64,000 bases of DNA from the NCBI GenBank assembly GCA_032158295.1, contig CM063247.1, positions 21,628,358-21,692,357 of the forward strand, given 5' to 3'. Positions 46,001-46,156 of this stretch are shown one piece after another. The translations under genes and the position numbers were made by a program. Position 1 is the stretch's first letter; every line of letters starts with the position of its first letter. The stretch is from Pycnopodia helianthoides (taxonomy: Eukaryota > Echinodermata > Asteroidea > Forcipulatida > Asteriidae). Below the pieces are notes generated by a model that worked only from the letters and a program-made list of their open reading frames with translations, was not told the DNA's origin and made no database searches.

Positions 46001-46156
46001 TAGAAGAATTTTAAGTGTTTTCAACAGGCAATTGCAACTGAGGGTACAGTTTATGTTTACAAAAAATTAAGCTATGAAATGATGTTATATTTTAACAGGA
46101 TTACACATCAAAGCAAGTGTCAGCCTGTAATACATACGAGCCAACATTACAGATGA
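228..46156 (+). CDS. LAMA5-like: Laminin alpha subunit, alpha-3/5 type (5' partial, 39 exons listed separately)
   Basis: Secreted basement-membrane protein. The alpha chain trimerises with beta and gamma chains through its coiled coil, and its C-terminal LG domains bind cell receptors such as integrins and dystroglycan (family knowledge). Seen in order: LE (laminin EGF) repeats, an L4b domain whose end (YYFDGARPCNC) runs into an LE repeat as in alpha-5 chains, LE repeats, an L4a domain (WSVPSQYLGG; VEQCSCGNGYRGYSCE), LE repeats, a Cys-poor coiled coil opened by CDQC, LG1, LG2, LG3, a Pro-rich linker, and one last LG. The listed exons total about 7.2 kb, or about 2,400 residues. The N-terminal LN domain and first LE repeats are upstream of the window. 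Exon phases join almost throughout, apart from the breaks listed under findings. LG5 is not seen. The alpha-3/5 assignment rests on the presence of L4b, and ordinary laminin beta or gamma chains lack LG domains. Confidence 0.93.
820..1195 (-). mobile_element. tRNA-related SINE, family B, minus orientation
   Basis: Read on the minus strand it has a Ser/Leu-tRNA-like head (GGCCGAACAGTGTAGGC), a box-B-like element (GGGTTCGAGTCC), and the family body including AACCCAGAACACTTATCG-like sequence. At least ten other copies occur in this window. Confidence 0.7.
1885..2170 (+). mobile_element. SINE family B, 5'-truncated, plus orientation
   Basis: Starts within the family body (GTCCTTCGGATGGGACGTAA) and runs through the 3' part (TAAACCATTACATGGTGC) to the tail (AAGCGCTTTATAAAAACG). 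It lacks the tRNA-like head, as is common for truncated copies. Confidence 0.7.
2209..2469 (+). CDS. Laminin exon 2: LE repeats (frameshifted)
   Basis: Encodes CNCFTSGTVASS...ATGQC and then, in another frame, PCKTFTTGQSCGECMNGYYG, ending DCTCRVQVEGRQCKR. The switch is at the CCC of 2279-2281. Adding one C restores GQCPCK and also makes the exon length fit its flanking phases (2 bases in, phase 2 out). Read as it stands, the first frame hits TGA at 2322-2324. The acceptor is tgctgcag and the donor AGAG|gtgggt. Confidence 0.88.
2470..2930. other. Intron
   Basis: A 461-bp AT-rich intron with a short (GATT)n run at 2862-2882 and nothing else recognised. Confidence 0.5.
2931..3069 (+). CDS. Laminin exon 3: start of L4b domain
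   Basis: Joins the phase-2 end of exon 2 (AG+T = Ser) and encodes VATFAYYPTLHSV through GFSWYGYVTLTGQ, leaving phase 0. It follows the last LE half-repeat directly, where alpha-3/5 laminins enter their unique L4b region. The donor is CAG|gtaggt. Confidence 0.8.
3120..3235 (-). mobile_element. SINE family A fragment, minus
   Basis: The reverse complement contains AGCTCAGTTGGTAGAGCGCA (box-A-like) and GGTTCAAATCCCGCTCTAG (box-B-like). It lies head-to-head with a plus copy starting at about 3240. Confidence 0.7.
3240..3440 (+). mobile_element. SINE family A, plus
   Basis: Family head CTGACTGGCACC...AGGGAGACCACCAACA, a diverged tRNA-like part (AACTCAGTTGGTGGAACGC, ATTAATCCGGAGGTCG), and the tail with CAGTCAGTTTCCCTTGT. 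Confidence 0.65.
3475..3580 (+). mobile_element. Degenerate tRNA-like SINE fragment
   Basis: CAGCTCAATTGGTACAGCAC followed by AAATCCCGCTGTATTCAA resembles the tRNA-like half of family A, more diverged. Confidence 0.45.
4101..4397 (+). CDS. Laminin exon 4: L4b domain core
   Basis: Ninety-nine codons, phase 0 to 0. It encodes a beta-rich segment (GRFEIVLRAANEGPTQLDLT) with a Cys pair (LPLCASWCYEGS) and ends VQGGANVLF. Position and Cys pattern fit the C-terminal half of L4b of alpha-3/5 chains. The acceptor is ggatttgcag and the donor TTC|gtaagt. The whole L4b is much shorter than that of vertebrate alpha-5. Confidence 0.82.
4848..5118 (+). mobile_element. SINE family A copy
   Basis: Head GATGATCCCTCTCCTGCCGC, middle CTGACTGGCACCTCTGAACA, then GACCACCAACATTAGG, box-B-like part and tail CAGTCAGTTTCCCTTGTGG. 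Part of the tRNA-like left half is deleted. Confidence 0.65.
5119..5368 (+). mobile_element. SINE family A, best tRNA-like head
   Basis: The clearest copy in the window. A head (GGTGATCCCTCTCCTGTCAC) is followed by a tRNA-like stretch at 5261-5330 with TAGCTTAGTTGGTAGAGTGC (box A) and GGTTCAAATCCCGCTCTAG (box B). It is next to the preceding copy in the same orientation. Confidence 0.72.
5391..5494 (+). CDS. Laminin exon 5: L4b domain
   Basis: Encodes DQVIAIPVEFSDPTLL...FTSNCDVYRNDMG, phase 0 in and phase 2 out. The 'D-hydrophobic-hydrophobic-P' strand and the following Cys match the end of the alpha-5 L4b. The donor is ATGGG|gtgaat, and without splicing there is an immediate TGA. Confidence 0.82.
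5695..6445. repeat. Dispersed repeat D, copy 1 of 4
   Basis: Shares blocks such as CCTTTGAAAATATTG, CACAATGAAACCCTGACTTG, GGAAAGACAACAAAGG and TGGAATCTCGGAAC with sequences at 26.5-27.4, 32.45-32.97 and 36.06-36.52 kb. No coding potential is recognised, and its class is unknown. Confidence 0.7.
6628..6848 (+). CDS. Laminin exon 6: L4b end and LE repeat
   Basis: Starts by completing Gly (GG+T), encodes SFCLSNVFTLTTYYFDGARP and then a full LE module start (CNCNPTGSVTLQCE...GGQCQCKSGVGGRTCDMC). The 'YYFDGARPC' junction is a recognisable landmark of alpha-3/5 laminins. The donor is ACAC|gtaagt, phase 1. Confidence 0.92.
6849..8110. other. Intron, no clear element
   Basis: A 1.26-kb intron with a C-rich run near 7211-7220 and AT-rich stretches. 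I recognise no repeat family or exon here. Short repeats of CTTGGGTC occur near 7918-7975. Confidence 0.45.
8111..8247 (+). CDS. Laminin exon 7: LE repeat
   Basis: Completes Pro (C+CA) and encodes CNCFGTNNVCDMTTGQCDCP, then RQCDRC and a closing NGCQ. Phase 1 in, phase 0 out. The acceptor is gtattttcag and the donor CAG|gtaagg. Confidence 0.9.
8425..8465 (+). mobile_element. SINE family B head fragment
   Basis: TGTGGCCGAGTGGTTAAGAG is the Ser/Leu-tRNA-like head of SINE family B. Sequence similarity stops soon after GGACTCGG. Confidence 0.5.
8693..8908 (+). CDS. Laminin exon 8: one and a half LE repeats
   Basis: Seventy-two codons, phase 0 to 0: CNCDPVGSINPQCDSTTGDC, GVGGMKCDEC, DGCTACQCH, TTGQCQCK. 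Perfect LE cysteine spacing. The acceptor is ctttcag and the donor AAG|gtaagg. Confidence 0.93.
9045..9660 (-). mobile_element. Two SINE family B copies, minus, in tandem
   Basis: A partial copy (9045-9245) carries the tail (GGAGTCTTATATAGC) and body. A fuller copy (9285-9660) runs back to the head, with TCGAACCCACACTCTGCTGA as box B on the opposite strand. Confidence 0.68.
9747..9887 (+). CDS. Laminin exon 9: LE repeat end leading into L4a
   Basis: Forty-seven codons, phase 0 to 0: TLATGLTCSDCAADSFYISP, GCLQCVCMGITTVCDS. The 'C-x-C-x-G-x-T-x-x-C' run before the next exon is the half-LE that precedes laminin IV type A domains. The acceptor is catgttag and the donor CAG|gtatgg. Confidence 0.88.
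9920..10121. repeat. Fragments of two dispersed repeats
   Basis: GACACTGGACCGCTGGCC and CCAGTAAACTCATGA recur near 49.94 kb. 10036-10121 (TAAATCAGCATTAGGTTGAC to ACCCTACCTTTAA) matches the right end of the MITE at 12.5-13.0 kb. Confidence 0.6.
10281..10553 (+). CDS. Laminin exon 10: L4a domain, N-terminal half
   Basis: Ninety-one codons, phase 0 to 0. Contains ASWSVPSQYLGGNLLGVYGS, the W-x-x-P-x-x-[FY]-L-G signature of laminin IV type A, followed by LYYTLED. The acceptor is gtcgttgcag and the donor CAG|gtaggg. Confidence 0.93.
10978..11055 (+). mobile_element. SINE family A fragment
   Basis: CTGACTGGCACATCTGAAACA and AGGGAGACCGCCAACAT only. The tRNA-like half is missing. Confidence 0.5.
11080..11215. 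repeat. Poly-C and A-rich low-complexity tract
   Basis: A run of C's (11079-11093) followed by about 110 bases of A-rich AAATAAAATA-type sequence and ATATAT. Confidence 0.6.
11559..11897 (-). mobile_element. MITE with AAGGAACATTACAGAATTG ends, inverse copy
   Basis: Terminal inverted repeats AAGGAACATTACAGAATTGG and its complement end in CTTTAA. The body is the reverse complement of the element at 40.8-41.2 kb (shared ACAAACCTGTAGAAGTTTGA and CGATCGGCCATCTGGGTC). Confidence 0.8.
11900..12050 (+). mobile_element. SINE family A copy
   Basis: ATGCTCAGTTGGTAGAGG, CACGTTAACCCGAGGTCA and GGTTCAAATCCCACTG, with tail CAGTCAATTTCCTCTTGTGG. It abuts the MITE ending at about 11897. Confidence 0.65.
12105..12307 (+). 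CDS. Laminin exon 11: L4a domain, C-terminal half
   Basis: Encodes GLENMFVRSLGSLSPSIFHD and TNAAIGRGQFLKTLVEVRDV...ISASLTN, the second half of L4a. I place the acceptor at cgaaag|GGT (12103-12104) because it keeps phase 0 with exon 10. The upstream tcag at 12081-12084 would break the frame. The donor is TCGAG|gtaagg, phase 2. Confidence 0.85.
12524..12983. mobile_element. MITE with TTTAAAGGTAGGGTCA ends
   Basis: The left end TTTAAAGGTAGGGTCATAGA and the right end CTCTGACCCTACCTTTAA are inverted. Inner termini ATTGGT / ACCAAT also pair. About 460 bp with no coding content. A right-end fragment of the same family sits at 10036-10121. Confidence 0.72.
13117..13228 (+). CDS. Laminin exon 12: L4a end and LE start
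   Basis: Encodes IGQVSIASATMSDSQAMTAL and VEQCSCGNGYRGYSCE, the hallmark exit from L4a into the next LE repeat. Phase 2 in (AG+T), phase 0 out. The acceptor is cctctcgtag and the donor GAG|gtaatg. Confidence 0.94.
13285..13663. mobile_element. MITE with AAAGGCACAGTACACGTTTG ends
   Basis: About 24-bp terminal inverted repeats: AAAGGCACAGTACACGTTTG...GGTAAT at left and its complement ATTACC...TGTACTGTGCCTTT at right. The 379-bp internal sequence is non-coding. Confidence 0.82.
13690..13935 (-). mobile_element. SINE family B, minus, diverged
   Basis: Recognisable by ATAAGGCACTGTTTGGTAAC, GGGGCAACCCCTCTTCTC, CACACGGGACCT and the head complement GACTGCTCGGCCACAACA. Confidence 0.6.
14316..14457 (+). 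CDS. Laminin exon 13: LE repeat
   Basis: DCAMGYSRVNVT...FGECTACDCNGHSQSCDANT, then GQCLECMHNTT. Phase 0 in, phase 1 out. 'CNGHSQSCD' is a typical LE sequence after L4a. The acceptor is tttattgtag and the donor ACAG|gtaagt. Confidence 0.93.
14460..14650. mobile_element. Old MITE copy related to the 31.2-kb element
   Basis: Shares CATGAAATATGCTAATAG, GGTACAGACACTATTGGTTG, TCACGCCACCATCAGCCCCA with 31225-31446. The right inverted end is eroded. Confidence 0.65.
14907..15087 (+). CDS. Laminin exon 14: LE repeat
   Basis: G|GT FNCEICDDGYYGEATLGTAN, DCAVCPCSPPKAENTSC, CSACSPGHLGPLCDR. Phase 1 in, phase 2 out. The Cys pattern fits LE. The acceptor is tgtgttcag and the donor ACAG|gtgaat. Confidence 0.92.
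15155..15445. mobile_element. Two SINE family B fragments, inverted
   Basis: A plus head fragment (15155-15302: GTGGCCGCGGATAAGAACAC ... GATGGGATGTAAAGCCG) is joined directly to a minus head fragment (15305-15385: CTCGAACCCACACTATGCTG ... CTTGGCCTCGAC), then body sequence GTAGCACCATGTAATAGTTT. Confidence 0.65.
15600..15741. mobile_element. Hairpin MITE with ACAATTGTTGCC ends
   Basis: Nearly the whole 142 bp folds on itself. Left: CAATTGTTGCCTGATGTGAC, ATGGTCCATGGGTTTTGTAC. Right: GTACAAAACACCATGGACCA, GTCACTGCAGGCAACAATTG. The centre is CGGCTTCGCCTCG. Confidence 0.82.
15985..16347. mobile_element. Fold-back element, about 362 bp
   Basis: Left arm AATAAGCCATTTGCAAGTTA, TGTCTGGTACAGTGACTTGC, GGGCAAGCTTTTGCGTAG. 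The right arm contains their diverged complements in reverse order (AAAAGCTTGCCC, GCAAGTTATTGTACCAGACA, TAAATGGCTTATT). Confidence 0.78.
16386..16578 (+). CDS. Laminin exon 15: LE repeat
   Basis: AG+G CDTFHYGQPQLPDGFCTPCS, CNGNTDQCDSITGQCLDCGS, GFNCERCENFAYGMHHCATA. Phase 2 in, phase 0 out at AAG|gtgggt. The next recognised exon needs phase 1, so a short exon seems missing between them. Confidence 0.9.
16664..16717 (+). CDS. Possible short linking LE exon (uncertain)
   Basis: Acceptor ctcgttgcag at 16663 is followed by an open phase-0 stretch, QLPCNVTPDAQVV, that would add the expected cysteine. A phase-1 end would have to use the weak donor gtcaaa. Offered only because exons 15 and 16 do not join in frame without something between them. 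Confidence 0.2.
   Translation, partial: QLPCNVTPDAQVVCQII
16735..16910. repeat. Hairpin repeat, also at 25.98-26.10 kb
   Basis: AGAAAATAGAATTAGCTG and TGACGTTTCAACCCTAGC recur near 25.99-26.09 kb. Here 16816-16897 forms a hairpin (CCTAGCAGAGTCTTTCTC paired with GAGAAAGACTCTGCTAGG). Confidence 0.72.
17192..17330. repeat. Inverted repeat of about 140 bp
   Basis: TTGTCTCAGAATATAATCAC at the left pairs with GTGATTATATTCTGCGACAA at the right, with CGAGGCGAAGTCGAG in the middle. MITE-like. Confidence 0.65.
17791..18075 (+). CDS. Laminin exon 16: two LE repeats
   Basis: CNCDPVGSTALLCNYTTGQC, CQPGIGDRRCSTCLPNFYGF, CQFCECNEYGS, CSCRSGVLGMKCDQCVVGMY. It needs phase 1 upstream and leaves phase 1 (GCAG|gtaggg). 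Text-book LE spacing. Confidence 0.94.
18076..19065. other. Intron
   Basis: A 990-bp intron. Around 18620-18970 sequences such as GGGCTCGCCCTTAACAC and GGCCCAGCGGGCTGC resemble text near 21.2 kb, suggesting an old dispersed repeat. Otherwise AT-rich. Confidence 0.4.
19066..19218 (+). CDS. Laminin exon 17: last LE repeat
   Basis: G+AT CDCDVTGSVGGANAVCDVID, GQCPCKLGVGSRRCGECLPT, DSGCS. Phase 1 in and out. It is the final LE before the coiled coil. The acceptor is cctcgacag and the donor AGTA|gtgagt. Confidence 0.93.
19518..19773 (+). CDS. Laminin exon 18: start of coiled coil (frameshifted)
   Basis: Opens with CDQCVETLQNSTVDLYDLWS, the C-x-x-C plus helix that begins laminin domain II, then changes frame at GGGG (19587-19590) to SLLNELQQRDVELEVLRPQV. 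Read unchanged, TGA occurs at 19607-19609. One more G in the run fixes both the frame and the exon length (phase 1 in, phase 0 out). The donor is ATG|gtgggt. Confidence 0.88.
20285..20415. repeat. 20-bp minisatellite in coiled-coil intron
   Basis: About six copies of ATTTCAGTTATTGACAGGTT with small changes. Confidence 0.85.
20603..20626 (+). CDS. Possible 24-nt micro-exon (uncertain)
   Basis: Acceptor tgatatcacag and donor ATG|gtaact bound an open 24-nt phase-0 segment (VSTVTGTM). It would insert cleanly between exons 18 and 19, but chance occurrence is quite possible. Confidence 0.15.
21689..22009 (+). CDS. Laminin exon 19: coiled coil, GC donor
   Basis: 107 codons, phase 0 to 0: VGQARENSKTLLNQASAQLQ, AFLDAAAAKETELDMVSFDS. 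Ala/Gln/Leu-rich heptad pattern. The donor is CAG|gcaagt, a GC-AG type intron, since no GT fits the frame here. The acceptor is catcctag. Confidence 0.87.
22379..22664. mobile_element. piggyBac-like MITE flanked by TTAA
   Basis: Bounded by TTAA at 22375-22378 and 22665-22668. Termini CACGTTGACTGCCG and CGGCAGTCAACGAG are inverted. A second, partial copy lies at 44.07-44.20 kb. Confidence 0.8.
22959..23108 (+). CDS. Laminin exon 20: coiled coil
   Basis: Fifty codons, phase 0 to 0: ASKSNTLNALVSTAQAQLLL, VEATLNQVNTVITQTE. The acceptor is ctatttag and the donor GAG|gtcagt. Confidence 0.87.
23109..24246. other. Intron
   Basis: A 1.1-kb intron. 23585-23770 shares loosely spaced words (ACATTAACAAG, GAAGTTCAAGTTGTG, GTTTGGAAAGT) with 28985-29150, suggesting one dispersed family. 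Confidence 0.4.
24247..24439 (+). CDS. Laminin exon 21: coiled coil
   Basis: VQLNYSGQLLSQSRGTLQRV, AMSNADIAEGDQAFLDANTI, VDPSVNQK. Phase 0 in, phase 1 out (AAAG|gtctga). The acceptor is ctctcactcag. Confidence 0.85.
24650..25550. repeat. About 69-bp tandem repeat, 13 copies
   Basis: Each unit carries TAGATTGTATCTCCACCATG, CAAAGTTTCAAATCCTACTC and GGTGTTACTGCAAACC. It fills most of the intron between exons 21 and 22. The spacing of CTCCACCATG is 65-71 bp. Open frames across it (LDCISTMQSFKSYSWTW) follow from the repeat and are not credible genes. Confidence 0.93.
25608..25752 (+). CDS. Laminin exon 22: coiled coil
   Basis: G+GG FNGWIEAESAARTQIQEVES, SLILAENYLETLTTQAQESA. Phase 1 in, phase 2 out (GCAAT|gtaagt). 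The acceptor is tatcttttag. Confidence 0.87.
25985..26100. repeat. Second copy of the 16.7-kb repeat
   Basis: GGAAAATAGAATTAGCTGTG, TGCAAAAGTAGTTAGTGGCC and GACCCTAGCAGAGTCC match 16735-16850. The hairpin partner is missing here. Confidence 0.6.
26247..26481 (+). CDS. Laminin exon 23: coiled coil, disrupted
   Basis: The exon is helix-like throughout (LLRESRSAAGKL; ESSKATRRVSSITEAESTSQ; VLQSDAQKSEDDSVVLETEV), but no single frame is open. Entering from exon 22, the frame meets TAG at about 26284-26286. The main frame has TGA at 26364-26366 and TAG at 26376-26378. The length is one base short (mod 3) of the flanking phases. The acceptor is tcatgcaccag and the donor GCAG|gtgaga. Confidence 0.75.
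26530..27450. repeat. Dispersed repeat D, copy 2, split by a SINE
   Basis: Left piece TTGGAGCTTCTGGAG...CCTTTGAAAATATAAC. The right piece resumes at AATGAAACCCTAACTTGAC (26896). It is intact in copy 1 (5.8 kb), so the intervening SINE is a later insertion. Confidence 0.75.
26616..26896 (+). mobile_element. SINE family B inserted into repeat D
   Basis: GGGTTCAAATCCCGGTCATG (box B), TGTGTCCTTGAGCAAGATGC, tail GCGCTATATAAGAACTAG and (ATT)n of about 45 bp. ACAATG precedes it and TAATGAAACC follows it, consistent with a short target duplication. Confidence 0.75.
27451..27980. other. Intron remainder
   Basis: AT-rich with a short local repeat (TTGAAGTGGTTAAGATTTCT twice at 27425-27462) and GTTCAATTAGTAGAAAT-type near-repeats at 27810-27880. 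Confidence 0.4.
27981..28106 (+). CDS. Laminin exon 24: coiled coil
   Basis: G+CT LEQSLQTANETLIYAEEMWN, HVTLQEEALALSKVAN. Phase 1 in and out. The acceptor is tgatcttcag and the donor AATG|gtaaag. Confidence 0.88.
28649..28837 (+). CDS. Laminin exon 25: coiled coil
   Basis: G+CC PGIQPAIDQGLASANSALET, STLAAKEAEILAIQSTNNNT, QLAGIPAV. Phase 1 in and out. The acceptor is gtcaacag and the donor GTCG|gtaagt. Confidence 0.9.
29110..29195. repeat. Perfect 86-bp palindrome
   Basis: Two 43-base arms with no spacer, centred on TGTATATATACA. The left arm begins GGCCCAAATAAAGTTTGGGA and the right arm is its exact reverse complement. Confidence 0.95.
29196..29386. repeat. About 190-bp palindrome made of inverted SINE tails
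   Basis: Left AATGTTGAAGCGCCTTGAGC, right GCTCAAGGCGCTTCAACATT, with (ATT)n/(AAT)n runs and AAGCCACTATTATT in the middle. The arm sequence is the 3' part of SINE family B (GAGCGCTATATAAGAAGCC). Confidence 0.93.
29386..29745 (-). mobile_element. SINE family B, near full length, minus
   Basis: Runs from the tail next to the palindrome to the head (CTTATCCGCTCGGCCACGAC on +). Box B complement GGACTCGAACCCACACTCTG. The most complete minus copy. Confidence 0.78.
30139..30395 (+). CDS. Laminin exon 26: coiled-coil end and LG1 start
   Basis: G+TT DQVESDITVLTEKTDVLVSL, ERMARLREKLRSVQNRIADT, then KQPARFPGQTSLEVELDL, the first LG1 strand. The Arg/Ala 'NRIADTKQPARF' junction is typical of the coil-to-LG1 border. 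Phase 1 in, phase 0 out. This exon is more GC-rich than its neighbours. Confidence 0.93.
30450..30785 (+). mobile_element. SINE family B, plus
   Basis: GTCGTGGCTGAGCGGGTGTA head, GGGTTCGAGTCCCTGTCATG, body AACCCAGAACACTTATTG, tail AAATGCTATATAAAAATTC and (ATT)n. Confidence 0.75.
30952..31127 (+). CDS. Laminin exon 27: LG1
   Basis: ADRPDGLVFLIETPQSQFLS, VEIVGGKVQFSFDVSQD, CCGEWYHVIGTR. The 'DG-hydrophobic-hydrophobic' and 'GEWY' motifs are LG hallmarks. Phase 0 in, phase 2 out (ACAAG|gtcagt). Confidence 0.93.
31225..31446. mobile_element. MITE with TAGACCCTTCCCATGAAATA ends
   Basis: TAGACCCTTCCCATGAAATA at left and TATTTCATGGGAAGGGTCTA at right. An inner arm pair (GGTTGGCAAA / TTTGCCAACC) is also inverted. 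A TA target is possible. Confidence 0.85.
31466..31731. mobile_element. MITE with ATGTGATGCGATCAAGC ends
   Basis: ATATGTGATGCGATCAAGCT at left pairs with AGCTTGATCGCATCACATAT at right. GGTCGAC motifs occur inside both halves. It lies 20 bases after another MITE. Confidence 0.82.
31735..31880 (+). mobile_element. SINE family B body fragment
   Basis: CTTTCGGATGGGATGTAAAA, TGTAATGCACATAAAAACAC and the CCCCAGTGTTTCTG end. The head is missing. Confidence 0.55.
32450..32965. repeat. Dispersed repeat D, copy 3
   Basis: GAGAATATCTTTGTCACAATGAAATCC, AATAAACAATGGTGGCAGCC and the AGTGGTTAAC end correspond to copies 1 and 2. Confidence 0.68.
33038..33191 (+). CDS. Laminin exon 28: LG1
   Basis: HANEGHLSVIELRTGGASIN, FPVNKTSFYIGGVPTSYQ ('FYIGGVP' is the LG signature). 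Phase 2 in, phase 0 out. The acceptor is ttctctag and the donor CAG|gtgagt. Confidence 0.95.
33326..33517 (+). CDS. Laminin exon 29: LG1 end and LG2 start
   Basis: SPYFTGCISNVMFDKKELNL with the conserved 'F-x-G-C-I' of LG, then TSCCEGAVLP and GASFSGFGYYQ opening LG2. Phase 0 to 0. The acceptor is tttacgcag. Confidence 0.95.
33783..34318. repeat. 24-bp tandem repeat in LG2 intron
   Basis: About 21 units of GATACTTGGCCTGCTGCTGATGTT-type sequence with variants. Because 24 is a multiple of 3, it keeps long frames open on both strands (LLLMLILG on +, SRPSINIS on -). No start, domain or splice context supports coding. Confidence 0.93.
34319..34829. other. Intron remainder
   Basis: AT-rich. Short related pieces CAATCGGGGAGATTTTTG, AATCAGGGAGACATTT, AATCAGGGATATTTTTT and AATCAGGGAGAGTTGGC recur at 34500-34675. 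Otherwise nothing recognised. Confidence 0.45.
34830..35055 (+). CDS. Laminin exon 30: LG2 (frameshifted)
   Basis: First frame: IPNDEFDVHRAASVSLEFQT, PESILFLVTR. Second frame: DLISYIRIFMEAGNVIFEMN, RYILRSRKTYNDARWYQ. The switch lies in 34921-34932 (AGAACCGGATCT). Length 226 against phase 0 on both sides means +1 or -2 bases. Unchanged, TAA occurs at about 34965-34967. Loss of one A and one C would give R-N-P-D-L-I, but that is inference. Confidence 0.88.
35590..35695 (-). mobile_element. SINE family B head fragment, minus
   Basis: GATTGGAACCCATTTCC and ACTGCTCGGCCACTACAACC match the head complement. Followed by a poly-C/A-rich tract at 35685-35720. Confidence 0.5.
35826..35998 (+). CDS. Laminin exon 31: LG2
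   Basis: VNVAYNSSHYSMDIRYANQT, ESYQMRTLAPLLFTNLGYAF, KLMLGSPDPST. Phase 0 in, phase 2 out (TTTAT|gtaagc). The canonical 'GG' of LG is replaced by 'MLGSP' here. Confidence 0.88.
36055..36520. repeat. Dispersed repeat D, copy 4
   Basis: GCACAATGAAACTATGACTA, AAAGACAACAAACAATCTCA, GGCCAATAATCGGCCATGGC, TGCTGGAATCTCAGAC. Right end diverged. Confidence 0.68.
36729..37322. mobile_element. Possible hAT-like element rich in GAGTA/AGTACT
   Basis: Left end CAGTGTTGTAGTCAAGTA and right end AAGTACCAAACACTG are loosely inverted. The interior is full of GAGTACTGAGT-type words and a 41-42-bp tandem duplication (36799-36881). hAT membership is inferred only from the CAGTGTT end. Confidence 0.45.
37476..37623 (+). 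CDS. Laminin exon 32: LG2 end
   Basis: AT+G RGPTNLRFAGCMRNVMLSNG, MVSRPLNDTTAVSFDGVTFD, GCRGG: 'F-x-G-C-M-R-N' and the closing Cys of LG2. Phase 2 in, phase 0 out. The acceptor is gatttgcag and the donor GGT|gtaagt. Confidence 0.93.
37624..38697. other. Intron
   Basis: A 1.07-kb intron. T- and G-runs at 37730-37765, and a degenerate about 27-bp repeat around GATGGCCCATTTATAG at 38035-38175. Nothing else recognised. Confidence 0.5.
38698..38847 (+). CDS. Laminin exon 33: LG3 start
   Basis: Fifty codons, phase 0 to 0: VAAGVGFSGTFAFAKLHLPN, SLTQTVSFDFKTTQPHGTLA, YSYGTLSF: the first strands of LG3. The acceptor is cttttcag and the donor TTT|gtgagt. Confidence 0.92.
38848..39771. other. Intron where the LG3 core exon should be
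   Basis: Holds a SINE family B copy (39265-39700) and AT-rich sequence. I find no exon encoding the missing LG3 middle. Confidence 0.5.
39265..39700 (+). mobile_element. SINE family B with inverted tail
   Basis: Head GGCAAAAGGATTAAGAGCAC, box B GTTTGGGTCCCGATC, body, tail GGTAGATACATGCGCTATAT. The tail is followed by its own inverted copy (39652-39682) and (ATT)n. Confidence 0.75.
39772..39956 (+). CDS. Laminin exon 34: LG3 (premature TAA)
   Basis: VNGFPRIYSMRHLPTDGIEI, RGTNSFL-stop-LGGVPHTTP, VLIGGDFPVRESLSGDLRNF. TAA at 39853-39855 sits where LG domains carry an aromatic residue before L/I-G-G. The frame and splice phases are otherwise intact (phase 0 in, 2 out). I place the acceptor at cttctcttaag. 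Confidence 0.85.
40079..40341. mobile_element. MITE with GCTTAAGTGCACAGCCACAA ends
   Basis: 32-bp near-perfect inverted termini: GCTTAAGTGCACAGCCACAA plus TCATGGGTACAC at left, complement at right. 263 bp, non-coding. Confidence 0.87.
40799..41178 (+). mobile_element. MITE with AAAGGAACATTACAGAATTG ends
   Basis: Same element as 11559-11897 in opposite orientation. Ends TTTTAAAGGAACATTACAG and CTGTAATGTTCCTTTAA. The body is closely similar. Confidence 0.85.
41266..41420. mobile_element. Hairpin MITE with GTGTGAGGAGCCGGTCTT ends
   Basis: GTGTGAGGAGCCGGTCTTCA at left, AAGACCGGCTCCTCACAC at right. Inner arms CTGGCCGCTGTTAATGGAC and GTCCATTAACAGCGGCCAG also pair. A diverged copy is at 44.86-45.00 kb. 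Confidence 0.85.
42119..42376 (+). CDS. Laminin exon 35: LG3 end, Pro-rich linker, last LG start
   Basis: GA+G VVNFNDGSILREQHGLDLSG, then VSPPVSELPPLPYPSQPSPS, GSPPPALC, then VRRFGATDSSYQAYRLDSQQ starting the next LG. A Pro/Ser-rich spacer between LG3 and LG4 is standard in laminin alpha chains. Phase 2 in and out. The donor is AACAG|gtaatt. Confidence 0.93.
42800..42910 (+). mobile_element. SINE family B fragment
   Basis: TAAAAGAACCCAGAACACTT, GCAAGCACCCTTGTTTACAG and AGTTCACTTATGAGGCATCC pair with the minus copy at 820-960. Confidence 0.6.
43027..43150. repeat. (GATT)n grading into CTGACCGAC repeats
   Basis: About eight GATT units, then GACCGACCTGACCGACCTAA-type 9-10-bp repeats. Confidence 0.9.
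43288..43492 (+). CDS. Laminin exon 36: last LG domain
   Basis: AG+C FVIVMSFRAISANGVLLYTA, RQFIGLVMTEGKLSFNILTD, YDNKEWQE ('NGVLLY' and 'D-x-x-W' motifs). Phase 2 in, phase 0 out. The acceptor is ttttggtag and the donor GAG|gtaagt. Confidence 0.94.
43545..43985 (+). mobile_element. Two SINE family A copies in tandem
   Basis: Partial copy 43545-43700 (TTAATCCGGAGGTCGTTGG, GGTTCAAATCCTACTCTAG) and a fuller copy 43705-43985 (GGTGATCCCCTTTGCTGCCG, AGATAGCTTAATTGGTGGAG). This doublet resembles the tandem pair at 4.85-5.37 kb. Confidence 0.7.
44072..44195. mobile_element. Half copy of the piggyBac-like MITE
   Basis: GTGGTGAGGACATACATCC to CCGGCAGTCAACGTG, followed by TTAA at 44196-44199. Matches the right half of 22379-22664. 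Confidence 0.75.
44309..44476 (+). CDS. Laminin exon 37: last LG domain
   Basis: Fifty-six codons, phase 0 to 0: VTILRINDFVAILVEATRDY, SINTDFYIGGMGPLVAAGSQ ('FYIGG'). The acceptor is gactgtag and the donor GTG|gtaagt. Confidence 0.94.
44525..44729. mobile_element. MITE with AGAAAAACTATAGTAGTAAA ends
   Basis: AGAAAAACTATAGTAGTAAA plus CTTGCAGGT at left, and ACCTGCATG plus TTTACTACTATAGTTTTTCT at right. It starts about 48 bases after exon 37. Confidence 0.87.
44862..45002. mobile_element. Diverged copy of the 41.3-kb hairpin MITE
   Basis: GGTGGCTGGCCACTTTTCAT, CAGCAGCCAGTCACCAACC, CTTTCAGTGAAGACCAAG and TCATACTGTTATT correspond to the 41266-41420 element. Confidence 0.65.
45108..45215 (+). 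mobile_element. SINE family A fragment
   Basis: GGCTGTATGAGGTTGTATGACTTCTGACTG-like head, ATATTGACAAATAGGGAGAC, GGGCTAGATAGCTCG, where similarity stops. Confidence 0.55.
45349..45428 (+). CDS. Laminin exon 38: last LG domain
   Basis: VSKPFDGCIRMVKAQFDNAP, EMIFNLG: the 'F-x-G-C-I-R' Cys of LG. Phase 0 in, phase 2 out (CTCGG|gtaagt). The acceptor is gactaatcag. Confidence 0.93.
46099..46156 (+). CDS. Laminin terminal exon 39 and stop
   Basis: GG+G then ITHQSKCQPVIHTSQHYR and TGA (46154-46156). It supplies the second Cys of the LG domain shortly after the previous exon, as at the natural C-terminus of laminin alpha chains. The acceptor is atattttaacag. An AATAAA at 46308-46313, about 150 bases beyond the stop, is a plausible polyadenylation signal. 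Confidence 0.75.
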